Shown here: positions 21,971 to 32,536 of the stretch, piece after piece
Numbering within the stretch: the stretch's first letter is position 1
Layout of the letters: every line of letters starts with the position of its first letter
From: Pseudogymnoascus destructans
Lineage: Eukaryota; Ascomycota; Leotiomycetes; Thelebolales; Thelebolaceae
Assembly (NCBI RefSeq): GCF_001641265.1
Contig: NW_020167521.1
Location: 682,001 to 746,000 of the forward strand
Reading direction: 5' to 3'
DNA: 64,000 bases
The notes under the pieces: generated by a model
The model's database searches: none
What the model saw: only the letters and a program-made list of their open reading frames with translations
What the model was told of the DNA's origin: nothing
Translations under genes and position numbers: made by a program

Positions 21971-22852
21971 TCAATACTGCGGTGGGTATTGTGGTGGTGG
22001 CGGATACCCTCCCTGCTGTTGATACCCACCCCCACCAGGTGGCGGCGGAGGGTACCCCCCCTGCGGCGGATACTGTCCGCCCTGATGGCCTTCATCATGT
22101 TTCTTTCCGCCCTGCTGTCCGCCATACAACCCCCCCTCATGCGATCTCCCAAAGTGATGCTTCCCCTCCGGCTTCGGCAGGTTCCCTGGCACTGTCCCGC
22201 CCTGCTCCGCTCCCGGGAAGCCGCCCGGCGTATGCTGTCCGTACTGCTGATGCGGAGGCTGCTGGCCGTACGCGCCTGGGACTGGGGGCGGGGCACCGTA
22301 CTGGTGCTGCTCCTGGCCGTAGGGCTGCTGCTGTGGTGGTGGTGGCGGGTACTGTTGCTGCTGCTGGGAGTTGTAGTTTGTGTTTGGTGGAGGACCGCCG
22401 TAGGGAGGTTGCTGTTGCTGCTGGCTGCCGTTGTATTTGTTGTCGCTGCCATATTTGTTGTCGCTGCCGTACTTGTTATCGCTGCTGTACTTGTTGTCGC
22501 TGCCGTATTTGGAGTCATGTCCCTGGGCGCCGCCGTATGTGGGCGTCGATGATGAACCACCAGGGGTGTACGAAGGAGGCGGTGCTTGTCCCTGGTAACT
22601 GCCCTGCTGGTCGCTGCCAGAGTATCCATACCCGCCCTGTCCCTGCTGTCCATGCTACCATAATCGTCAGCACTCACCCCTCGAATCTAATTGATAGATA
22701 CTCACAGTTCCGCCCATAAGTCCACCAACCCTCCCCATCAGACCTCCTCCGCTGCTGCTTCCCTGTTGCTGATGAGCACCACTGTAATTGCCAGTCTGGT
22801 CACCGCTATAATTCCCGCTCTGCTGCTGCGACGACCCTCCATACTGTCCATG

Positions 22853-22883
<31 letters not shown>

Positions 22884-23463
22884 CTCTGACTCTGGCTGCT
22901 CTGCTTCCCCCCTCCCAAGAAGCTGCTGGCCATCCCAGCCAGGCCGCCTGACCCTCCACTGCCGCTGCTGCTGCTTTGCTTTCCGCCACCTAGCAGCGAC
23001 CCGGCGAGGCCAACAAGTCCGCTGCTACCGCTGCTACTGCTTTGTTTCCCACCTCCCAGCAAAGACCCCGCCATCCCGACGAGTCCGCTGCTACCACTAC
23101 TCTGTTTTCCCGACCCGGATCCCATGGCGTATTTCATGGCCATGCTCTGCTATTCGTTAGCTTCTCTCCCACCGCTTGATGTGCAGCGTTGAGAAGCCAG
23201 GGAATACATACCCCCAATCCTCTCTCTCCCTCCGGTCCATCTCCTCCCATGCCTCTCGTGCCCTCTCCGGGCTTCTGCTGCTGTCCAAAGCCCGAATTCG
23301 AGCGCTCTTCATGCGGCGTGCTTGAGGAGCCGGCCGTGGGCACATCCCAGCGCGTCTGCCGGGTAGAGAGCTCGACGAAGTAGTATTTCCCCGACTCGGC
23401 ATCCCACTGGGCGATCCATCCCGCTGGCAGCGCCGGGGGTTCGTGCGAGGGTCCTTCGTTCAT
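21971..23463 (-). CDS. WW-domain protein with Gly/Ser and Tyr/Pro/Gln-rich repeats
   Basis: Proposed exons are 23212-23463, 22706-23149 (acceptor could also leave 23146) and 21971-22654; introns GTATGT...AG and GTGAGT...TAG (51 nt) both keep phase 0, for about 459 aa. Residues 11-42 form a WW domain (LPAGWIAQWDAESGKYYFVE...W) that should bind proline-rich ligands. The middle has three copies of GSSGLVG-AGSLLGGGKQSS-like units and a Ser-Gln repeat. The end has SDNKYG repeats, polyglutamine and GGYPPPP-type motifs, likely disordered and aggregation-prone. Architecture resembles fungal Wwm1-like proteins, which bind metacaspase, but the Gly-rich hydrophobic C-terminus of Wwm1 is absent. A second WW gene lies at 36377. 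Confidence 0.85.
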
Positions 23464-24526
23464 TGTTGCGAGTGTTTTTTTATTGAGGCTTCGTTTGTTC
23501 GTTTCGTTGGGTTCGTGGGGTACAGTTTCGTGAACTCGGGTCTTGTTAGGGTCCTGATATTATCTGTCGTACGTCACAGGGTCTATCTGTGCAATCGTTC
23601 TGAAACCCAAAATCACTCTCTTGATTGATTCTCTAGAAACAAGTCAGGTCAAAAAATCGTAAAGAACCTCCTCTTCAAATAAACGCACAAAATCCCATTT
23701 AGACTAGATCCGGCGAGTGAGGGTTGTTGTCTGGTGGAGCGGGAGGAGTGGTCGCAGCCGCGCTAATTGGCGCACACGTAAGAGTCCGTGGGTGGTGGGA
23801 GGTGCACAGCCTCATCGCTTACGCCACGGATGCCAAGTTTGGCATCACGTCACGATTGATCATAGCGCCGCGGGTGAGGAAGTAGCAGCAAGGGGAGAAG
23901 CTATTAGCTCAATGGCAGGGAGGTGTAAATGGCGCATAAGGGTTCAGCTATGCAGGCCTGGTGCGGGATAGATGGTGCGCGGCTGTGGAGGCTGGAGGGG
24001 AGCTGGTGCGGTTTCTCATTCAGCTGTGGCTGCATTTATAATTTTGGGACTTGAACAATGGCCTTGGTCGGGGTGTCTTTATGGTAGGAACTGGCAAAGC
24101 AGACGGCTCTCATGGTGTCTAATATATATTTCACTTCCAATAGCCCCCTTGCGTTGAGACGCCAATAGCCGGTAGACACGATGCATAGCGGCTTTGGATA
24201 CCGGAATGAGAAGAGAGCTCCCGCAAGGCTCCCGCAGGTCGTCGAGTTAAAACAGCCTCACTGAGCGCGTCTCTGTATATATGCTTAGATTCGAGATTGC
24301 CCCATTTGATGATGTGAGAGCTAGAAAGCTGCTGAAAATTGTAGTGATGATTCCCCACAATGCCATTTAAATGGCATTTTTCAAGGCAAAGTATGCCCTA
24401 GTAAGTGGTGTCTGGCCCTGATACAGTATTATTTCTCATCCTAGCAGGCTTGTGAGGGCGCACATAGCGCTGTGCGCAGATCTCTGCGTTATAAGATGGT
24501 CGGCGATAGCAGTGATGTTGTGTGAG
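23464..24526. other. Intergenic, no gene seen
   Basis: Upstream of the minus-strand WW gene and of the phenol-hydroxylase pseudogene. Moderately G-rich around 23700-24030. Short frames show no domains. A small self-complementary word ATGCCATTTAAATGGCAT occurs at 24359-24376. Confidence 0.5.
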
Positions 24527-25690
24527 ATGTAATGGACGTGTTTCCTCGAACAAACTTCCCTGATATCCGCAAAAAAGCAACCCTCCAGTCCAGCTCAGGA
24601 AATCTCTCGATAATCCCGCGCGAAGGTGGCTCCATGGTACGCTTCTACATTGAGCTGCCATCCGGAACCAGCCAAGGACGTCCAACTCTCTGACCTGCAC
24701 TCTACTGCATCGCGAATTTTCCATTCCTACCAGGTTGAAATCGCCGAAACTTTCTGGTGGTCAGCCTACGCTATTGGCCAGCGCCAGGCAGATTTCTTCG
24801 CCAAGGACAATCGCGTCTTCCTCACTGGCGACGCCTGCCATACGCATTCACCAAAAGCAGGGCAGGGTATGAACAAAAGTTTACAAGATGGATACAACAT
24901 TGGTTGGAAGCTTGCGCAGGTCCTAAAAGGCCAATCCCCGCCAGAACTTCTTGAGACGTACGTCCAGGAGCGTCAGAAAGTGGCTGCTGACCTGATTGAC
25001 TTCGACCGTGCATTTGTAAGGCTTTTAGCTCAAAGGCAGCAAAGGAAGACGGCTTAACCGAGTTTAAAGAGCATTTCATTAAGGCCGGACAGTATACAGC
25101 GGGCTTGACTGCAAAATACGGAGACTCGCAGATCACGAATGCAAAGGACAGCATGCAGAGTCTGGCAGCTAATCTCATAGTAGGGATGCGCTTCCCAAGC
25201 GCGCAGGTGGTGAGGTTCTGTGATGCAAAAGCGATGCAGCTTGTGAAAGCTTTGCCGTCGGATGGGCTCTGGCGGGTTGTTATCTTGGCAGGAGACATTA
25301 GTGAACCTGGTAGTGCCACTAGACTTGTGGAGTTGGGAGCCTATCTTTATTCATCCGGTGGTCCCATTAGATCTCACACGCCTGCTTCTGCAGATATCGA
25401 CTTCTTCATTGAGCCGATAGCGGTTCTCTCGGGCAAGCGTGTCAACACCGTGCAAGATCAGATCCTGGATTGCTTCTCGCCTATAACTGGGAAGTGGAAG
25501 ATGCGAGGTTTGTAACCTCCTCTCGAAAATGGGCAGAGCTGACAATGTTTGTATAATAGATTTGCATAAAGTATATTTTGACGATGAGACCTATAATTCA
25601 GGACATGGAAAGGTATATGGGTTCTATGGTATTGAGCCAAGCAAGGGCGCGGTGGCAATTGTGAGACCAGATCATTGTCGGTGTTCCCCT
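24527..25690 (+). pseudogene. FAD-dependent phenol 2-monooxygenase-like pseudogene
   Basis: The intact enzyme hydroxylates phenols using FAD and NADPH. Only the middle and C-terminus remain: VMDVFPRTNFPDIRKKAT and IIPREGG in one frame (24529-24690), then after a frameshift the FAD-binding motif VFLTGDACHTHSPKAGQGMN at about 24817-24876, then another shift near 25035 to LTEFKEHFIKAG and FPSAQVVRFCDAKAM, ending DDETYNSGHGKVYGFYGI in a third frame near 25585-25640. The latter parts belong to the thioredoxin-like C-terminal domain of this family. The N-terminal dinucleotide-binding region is absent. At least three frameshifts make it non-functional. Confidence 0.85.
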
Positions 25691-25749
25691 TTATTTTTTT
25701 CGTTCCTGACTATGTCAGTGCTTGCAAAGGCTCGGCGCTATTGGTAATA

Positions 25750-26073
25750 GATATTTCAATGATCACGAAGATTGAAAATCACGAGGTTATTGGTAACTTT
25801 TTTGGTGGATTCGCTCGGGCGTCGTGATGCAGTTCAACATGTAAAATTTACATCAGCGGTGTTTTAAATTTTGATTTAGTAAAACTATGAAAGAATAAAA
25901 GGGGCGCCCAAACCAAGCAGAACAAATCAAATTTTTTTATTTATAACCCGTTTGCACTGCTAATACACCCATTCTGTTCTGGCCAGGCATCGAACAGTCC
26001 TTCCTGAATCATTACGTTCCCAAACTTAACCTTGCCTTCCCCATCATGAATGAACCGAATCTCTTTCGAGGCC
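25750..26073 (-). pseudogene. Possible 3' end of a disrupted gene next to copia-2
   Basis: On the minus strand, from the LTR edge at 26073 down to about 25945, the frame reads KEIRFIHDGEGKVKFGNVMI then QEGLFDAWPEQNGC and stops. It looks like a genuine C-terminus cut off by the LTR at 26074. The remainder was not found beyond the other LTR (30861). The family was not recognised. 25750-25940 is A/T-rich without a gene. Confidence 0.35.
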
Positions 26074-26230
26074 TGTAACACATAGTCACTGGAGGTCATT
26101 GGAAGTGTTGGTGGTAGACAAGTTGTTGATTAGTTGAAGTATATAGGTTACAACTACTGAGAACTATATATATGTGGGTGGGTGCCACGCCAGTGGCTCC
26201 CGTGGCTCTGAACCCTGATTCCTGCAACAC
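26074..26230 (-). repeat. copia-2 LTR (3' LTR on element strand)
   Basis: 157 bp, TGTAACACATAG...TCCTGCAACA on the + strand, so TG...CA ended. It differs from the partner at 30707 by a 2-bp AT repeat unit and a few substitutions. Confidence 0.9.
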
Positions 26231-26303
26231 ACCCCTCTGGTGATATTGTAGAAAACATATCAACAGTTAGTAGCACCCCTAGTTCTTCATCCGTAACCTA
26301 TAA

Positions 26304-27515
26304 TCAGTCCATCTTTGGAAGCTGTTTAAGCTTGATCAGCTCAATGAATCTCTGATGATCCATCATTGATAGTGGCTTCGTCAGTCCATCTGCAGCCATT
26401 TCCTTTGTATACACATAATATAGATCAACAAGGTTTTCCTTCACTTGATTTCGGATGTAGTGGTATTTGATGTTGATGTGCTTCGTTCGCTGATGAAACT
26501 CTGGATTCTCTGCAAGTGCAAGAGCTCCTTGGTTGTCGCCGATGATTTCCGTTGTGAGTGCATCCTTCTTCTTATATCCAAGCTCCTTGAATACCTGTCG
26601 AAGCCATGCTCCTTCCTGTGCAGCCTTAAACATAGCCACGTATTCAGCTTCAGTAGTCGCAACTGCAACGGTTGGCTGTCTCTTCGAAATGCTCACAATG
26701 ACGCCTCCACAGAAAAGGTAGACGCATCCTGTGTGAGACTTGCGCTCGCTTCTGTCGCCTGCGAAGTCTGCATCGACGTATCCTCTTAATGCCATAGCCT
26801 CATCATCCTTCCAATCGCCTCCATAACAGATGCACAGATGAATAGAGCCTGCAAGATACTGCAGACAGCGACGAGCAGCTGCGATATGCTGTGGCGAGGG
26901 GTTTGCGAGAAAACGAGATAGAACGGACGTGCAATAGTTGATATCCGGTCGAGTGTTCGTGGCTAGATACATTAGAGATCCAACCATAGACTGATACAGC
27001 TTGATTTCGTGAGCTGTAGCTTTGTCTTTGTACGGAGTCATGAGAATTTCCCATCCTTGGGCACAAGGCGTCTTCACCGTGTGTGTGGCAATTCGTCATT
27101 CCAAAACGGCTGATCTTTTGAGTATATGCATCCTGTCCAAGGTAGATCTCTCGCTTCTTTCTATCTCGATGAATGCGGACTCCAAGGAAGTATTGTGCAG
27201 GACCGAGTTCTTCAATTGTGAACTTTGTCTGCAACTCATATTTCAACTTACTTAAGTCCTCATTATCTTTGCCAATAATGAGGCAGTCATCAACATAAGT
27301 GACAATGATGATCTTTGTGTCCTTGTTAATGAAGATGCATTGGTCTGTTTCGAATGGTTCAAATCCAAGAGATTGGAGTGCTTTGCGAAGCTTTTTCTGC
27401 CAGAGACGTGGTGACTGCTTGAGACCGTAAAGTGCACGTGATAGCTTGCACACATCCTCCTTTGAAAGCTTGACACCATTCTCACACCATCCAGGAGGCA
27501 ATTCGACATATACCT
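26304..27515 (-). pseudogene. copia-2 reverse transcriptase C-terminus and RNase H, frameshifted
   Basis: From 27515 the frame reads ELPPGW, LSRALYGLKQSPRLW and YVDDCLIIGK (RT catalytic YVDD), then shifts frame near 27050 to TPYKDKATAHEIKLYQSMVG, TRPDINYCTSVLSRFLA, YVDADFAGDRSERKSHTG and ATTEAEYVAM, which are RNase H motifs, ending at 26304. One frameshift is seen; otherwise the reading is well conserved, so this element is younger than copia-1. Confidence 0.88.
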
Positions 27516-28739
27516 TGTTACGATATCAAGTGCGCCTTGCAGCTCGAGTGGGGGTTCAGGGGTGTGGGGAGCTTTCCGGGGTTGGAGCGAAGTTTTCAGT
27601 TGTGGAGTGAATTCTCAGAACTAGTCTCGCTAAAGAGAATTCACTCCACAACAACATAGCTGTATATAGATCGAGCCACAGCTCGAGTGCTCCTCTTCTC
27701 TTTCCTTCCTTCTCTAGATTGAGTTTAATTCATAATACCCAACTGGCGCCCTATGCCTTGGTGAACCGTGACATAAAACTCAATCTCTCTTATACCTCTT
27801 TTCCTGCTCTTTGAGCTGAACCCTCTTCTGAAATCGAAATCAAAATCCACTCTTTGGAAAACCCAGAACCAGAAACCTTATCCTGAAGTCGATTCCAGGA
27901 CGATCTTGAGGCAACCCTACAAAGCTGGCTCTCGACAGTCAGCTCGACACACACACACCACCTTTGCAAGTCAGACCTTTTACAACGCTCCCTCAACAAG
28001 GATATAACTGTGAGGGAAGTGCGCTACTCTCGAGTGGCTCCTACAGCTGACAACTGCACAATAGGGCCATTGGCAATATGTGTCTCACTTGACGATATGA
28101 ACCGAAATTGAAATAGCAACTCGCTATGGCTTATACAGCTGAAGAAAAAGCTGCAATGGCAGCTCGAAATGATCCAGAACAAGACCAGGAATCCCTGGCA
28201 GAAGGAGCATCAATTCCATGTTTGCAAACTAAACTGATGAACTTCATGATCCTAATTTCAAATCTGAAACCTTTCTTTACATTCTGGGCAAAACAGCTCA
28301 AGAGAGACATGAATCTATACTTGCAAATCGACATGAGAAGGCTGAATGGAATGTTGAAACCTTTGACGAATTCCAGAAACTATCTGTCACCAACCAAAAA
28401 ATGGCATGGACTTTGCACAAGAACATTCTTCAGGACTATTTGGCCTAGCAAAGGACTCGAATTCGATACTGGCTGAAAAGTATGATGCCATTCTCCAGTT
28501 ACAGGAACTGATCTAGAGCAACGAGCAACAAATCACAGAGCAACAAACGATTCAGAAATATCTTGAAAAGCAAACCCAACAAGCTCTGAAGAATGAACCA
28601 GGAAACCACTCTCACAGTCGACTGTCAGCTCGGATTCCAGACCCTCCAATCCTCACAGATGGGATAGAGCCAGCATTTGAAGACTGGGTTGTGAAAATTC
28701 GCCTCAAGCTCGAAGCCAACATTGATCATTTTCCAACAC
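27516..28739 (+). mobile_element. Gypsy-type LTR, leader and gag fragment inside copia-2
   Basis: 27516-27773 is a complete LTR (TGTTACGATATC...GGTGAACCGTGACA, 258 bp). It is followed by a leader and a decayed gag starting at ATG 28125 (MAYTAEEKAAMAARNDPEQD) and continuing through DPPILTDGIEPAFEDWVVKI to the junction at 28739. The right side ends abruptly inside gag, where copia-2 gag resumes. The join therefore deleted both the rest of the gypsy element and the copia middle. Confidence 0.85.
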
Positions 28740-29468
28740 CTTGCTTGGGTTTTTGCCCTTACCCGTTCCTTGAGATTTGTTTCCGTACAAGGCATTCGAG
28801 CCTGTAGGAGTCGATTTCAATCTTGCCTCATCTGTGAGGTCATCGATAAGAGAGTCGAGAGTGATGCGGTGATCTGGAGACCGAAGGAGTGATCTTTGGC
28901 GTTCTGCCCAAGTTGGCCACTTGTTCGCACAAGAAGCTATAAACATAACAGGAAGCCAATCATCATGAGGAGGGCATTGTAGACTCTCAAGTTTGTCGAT
29001 AGCTTCACGGACAGCGATAATAAACGTGTCAAGCGAAGAGAAATTCTCGTACTTGAGGTGAACATAATCCTGAATTGCATTGTACTTCAGGACTGAACCT
29101 GAGCCTTCGTATTGCTGTTGTAGGGCTCTCCACATCTCAAGCGCTGTGTCCTTTGCAGACGCCACTTTTCCTGGAATCGTCTTGCAGTTATATTGGATCG
29201 CGAGCTGCATCTGAGCGTCGCCCTTCTCCCAAGCTTCATACTTCCTGAGCTTGTCTCCATCTTTGGCCTCATCATAGTCCTCATGAAATTCATTAATGTA
29301 TTCTGGCCTCTTGCATCTATCGTTGATGTATTTCGCCAGTCCGTTGCCTCGGGCGATGTTGACGATAAGTTCCTTCCAGTTGGTGTAATTCTCTTCACCC
29401 TTGAGCTTCAAATGCTCTGGAAGATGCAGCGAAGTCGTATTCAGACTCACCATAGTTGTAGAAGACAT
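28740..29468 (-). pseudogene. copia-2 gag, truncated at its C-terminus
   Basis: Starts at ATG 29468 (MSSTTMVSLNTTSLHLPEHL) with LKGEENYTNWKELI, QQQYEGSGSVLKYNA and WAERQRS, all shared in form with copia-1 gag. The frame is intact until GKGKNPSK at the gypsy junction. No zinc knuckle remains. Confidence 0.88.
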
Positions 29469-29678
29469 ATTGGCTATTGGTGTAGTCGCAGTCGTGTTCG
29501 AAATTCAGTTTGAGATGAAGTTCCGAGTTGATCTGTTGGGTCTTCAAAGATCTCAGAAAGTCCTTCTGGCTCGAGCGCAGAGGACATAAAGTGAAATAAA
29601 CAGTGTGGATATAACTCAAAGAAAGAGAGCCACAATCCTCTTCACCATACTTCAAAACTGTTTGAGGTTGAGGTTGTG

Positions 29679-30572
29679 TGTCATACTGACATTCGTTGCA
29701 CTCAGTTTGCTATCAAACTCAAGAGCAAACTTGGAAATCTCCTCCTCAAACCTACAAGTCACTATACATATTTTGGCTTATCACACCAACAACAAGAGCA
29801 ATACTACTCAACGATTGCTACAACCATCTATGATTCATTACACGTCATTGCTCCTTAGTTACTGGGCCGATATGACCACATAGCATATCTCTACAACCCT
29901 CTATGATTCATTACATGACATCACTCATACTACCACATGACATATCTCTACCAACTAGAGGCCTAGGAGCATGAACGATAGCTCTAAAAGCTCCTACGAA
30001 CCTCTATGATTCATTACATGTCATCGCTCTTTAGTTACCCACAAGATTGGTTAAGTTATGACATAATTTGTCTATAGGGGTACTCTGACCTTGGACCTCC
30101 TTTCACTTCCTATAGGCTAGGAACCTAGGAGATGGTTCTATGGGATTCTCTTACGTTGACTACAGTTACCAAGCCTGGTTAGTCATGGAAAGTCTTGGAA
30201 AATGAGAGAACTACACTCCTTTAGCATAAATAGGATTGCCCTTTCCTTAAGAAAGGGCAAGCAGACAATACAGTAAATCGACTATCACATACTTCCACGT
30301 CTTTTCCAAGCTTCCAAGCATTGATCTTGTTACTCCTTGTTTCTGAAAAGTCAGTGAGGTGTTAACCTCTGACTTACCCCTGAGTTCCCAGACTCAACAT
30401 TTGTTGCAACTTGTCTGAACCACTTCACTACATCACACACCTGATTGCTGCGTTGTGGAATAGTCTAAGCTACGACCCTTTGGCTCTTTTTCCTAAGACA
30501 GTGTGTTGTCTTAGTAAATTCATCCCTTCCTTGGGTGGCTAGATTCTCACATCTGGTGCACCCACCATTACA
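29679..30572 (+). repeat. Solo LTR-X with 5-bp target duplication
   Basis: 894 bp matching 17352-18259 (TGTCATACTG...CACCATTACA) and flanked by TTGTG on both sides (29674-29678, 30573-30577). The duplication proves these are the true element ends, and that a full LTR retrotransposon inserted into the copia-2 leader and then recombined to a solo LTR. Confidence 0.93.
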
Positions 30573-30689
30573 TTGTGGTGCTGTAACGAAAACACTGACT
30601 TCAGCGAGTCTGTTGACGGATTGGTGAATTGGACTGCACAAATCAACACTCAATGATAATTCTGATCTTGTAAATACCTTAACAATAGG

Positions 30690-30706
30690 CTTCCGGGCTC
30701 ATAACC
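30690..30706 (-). other. Primer-binding site of copia-2
   Basis: On the minus strand GGTTATGAGCCCGGAA directly follows the LTR end. It is the same tRNA-Met half-molecule type as at 6901-6914. Confidence 0.75.
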
Positions 30707-30860
30707 TGTAACACATAGTCACTGGAGGTCATTGGAAGTGTTGGTGGTAGACAAGTTGTTGATTAGTTCAAGTATATAGGTTACAACTACTGAGAACTAT
30801 ATATGTGGGTGGGTGCCACGCCAGTGGCTCCCGTGGCTCTGAACCCCGATTCCTGCAACA
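30707..30860 (-). repeat. copia-2 LTR (5' LTR on element strand)
   Basis: 154 bp, + strand TGTAACACATAG...TCCTGCAACA; direct-repeat partner of 26074-26230 with a handful of differences. Confidence 0.9.
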
Positions 30861-32536
30861 TTACTTGTCTTCTTCAGTTTCTTTTCGTTAGTCACACTTT
30901 TTTCTACACATTTTACAGCCTATCAAACGAGGCAGGCCTCTATATTTTCTGGCCGCCGCAACCTATACTTTATAATATACTGTTGAATCCTCGGCCCGGA
31001 AGCAGGGATCACGGCCCTGATACTGAAGCTGTGTCAGCCAGCTTCGTGATCCTCCGGATCCTGGATCTTCCGATTCTAAAGCTTCGATTCTGAAGCTCCA
31101 GGGAACGAACCGAAACCAGGAGGGTTTTAGGATCCGAACCACGAATAGGCACACCCGTAACAGTATATATAGTACTTAGAATAGCTTCAATTATAAAAAC
31201 ATGCATTACAAAATTATCACTTCGGGCCCTACTGCTTCATGACTATATTTTCAGTTTATATTCTCTACCTACTGCCACGGATCCTACGGATATTGTTCCA
31301 CATATACTCTCCGCGAGCCGCAATTATTTTCTATAATATGGCTCATACGGACCTCTCAACTCGTTGCCAAATGCCAACTCTGGGCATACAGCCGACTATT
31401 TTCTGCTCCGCAGCATTCCATCGCCACTTGCAAAGGGCAGCAGTCCGAGGCTGCTTATTTTAAATTGGCCATTACTGCCACCCTCTCTTCTACCCCCGTG
31501 CAGACTGAAAGACCATCATCGACATTGGCACCTAACACGGCTGAATCTAATAATGCTGGGATGTCCTCAACTGTTACTCAGCACGAAAGACCATCAACAA
31601 CATTAGCAACTGACACTCCTGAATTCAGCAACCCTAGCTTGTCTTCTACTACGGGTCATATTGGAGGACCGTCGGCACCCGACACACCTGAACCTCAAAA
31701 CTCTAGCACAGACAAACAAGTTGGTCTTAAAGCGGTCTACCAGTGGGAGGGTTCTTACTGATTCTGCTAATAGCTTGGTTGGTTCGGCGTTGGTGGCGAT
31801 GGCGGCGCAGACGACACAAACGACGTTTGAGTGCTAGTAATGGGCGCCTTGATGGGAATGGACGCGTTGATGGCAATACTGGCGATGGACGTGTCGAGGA
31901 TATAAGAGAGCAAAAGGTCCAAGAAGATTTAAACGCCGTATTTAAATGTTCCTGGATCTTTTGCTTGTAGCATTGTATGACCTCAACTACGTCAAGCTCG
32001 GCTGAATTTGGCATGTGCCAACTTGGGCGCTAATTACTGCCGGCGCTATACCTAGCGCCTAGCGCCCAAATTGCCCCCCCACGCCGCATCAGTCACCGCC
32101 TCAGCCAGGTACCTTCGTACCTCTGAATGACCAAATCCATGTCCGGACCTGTTATCGCGGGTTTAGCTCTTGGAATCGTAGCACCACCCAAGGCCGCCCA
32201 ACCCTCCAACAACTCTCCAAATCCAACACCACCGACATCACGACCCTCTCTACTCCTGCTGCTCTTCCTCAGACGAGAAGAAGCATATATATCGATAATT
32301 TCTTTCTTGTTGTGTTATTTGCCTTCGCTGAGGCCTCGAAACTCGAAACCCGGCGTGGTAATCGCTGCCTTTGTCAGATCAGACAAACGGATCATCACTT
32401 CACCAGGTCGACGACACCGTCTACGCTCCGGACCCAGTGGCCCCAACGATAACATCCCAGGCAGCAAGAGGCTGACCTGAAGCGGCCATAGTCGACAAAA
32501 CCCAACAACTGTCGCAACCAACACACACCTTCCAAG
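30861..32536. other. Gap with one possible membrane-protein relic
   Basis: No intact gene. Apart from the Ser/Thr-rich segment at 31465-31970 (listed separately), the stretch holds G+C-poor DNA with a TATA-like run near 31160 and the presumed promoter of the membrane-protein gene at 32537. Confidence 0.45.
31465..31970 (+). pseudogene. Ser/Thr-rich stalk plus membrane segment, frameshifted
   Basis: 31465-31720 encodes two degenerate repeats of the form ERPS(S/T)TLA..T.E..N...SST, like an O-glycosylated stalk. In another frame 31740-31970 encodes GGFLLILLIAWLV followed by a strongly basic stretch RRWWRWRRRRHKRR, as in single-pass membrane proteins. A one-frame shift near 31725 separates them and no intron of reasonable size fits. 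It may be a broken wall-sensor-like gene. No start codon or signal peptide can be assigned. Confidence 0.35.

Larger units (their letters stand above)
26074..30860 (-). mobile_element. Ty1/copia retrotransposon copia-2 with nested insertions
   Basis: Two near-identical direct LTRs (26074-26230, 30707-30860) enclose, on the minus strand, a tRNA-Met PBS, gag (29468-28740) and RT/RNase H (27515-26304). Integrase, protease and the front of RT are replaced by a gypsy fragment (27516-28739), and a solo LTR-X sits in the leader (29679-30572). A purine-rich tract abuts the 26230 LTR on the minus strand. Flanking pentamers are AGGCC and TTACT, so no target duplication is visible; one side may have been rearranged. 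Confidence 0.9.

Noticed and set aside
21934..22677. 247-aa minus-strand ORF with Thr/Ser/Ala repeats in the WW gene
   Set aside because: Shifted frame of exon 3; the other frame continues the Gly/Gln/Tyr/Pro repeats after clean GT-AG splicing.
22667..23143. Separate gene starting at the internal Met (23143)
   Set aside because: A GTATGT donor at 23211 and acceptors at 23147-23152 join it in phase to the WW-domain exon, giving one gene.
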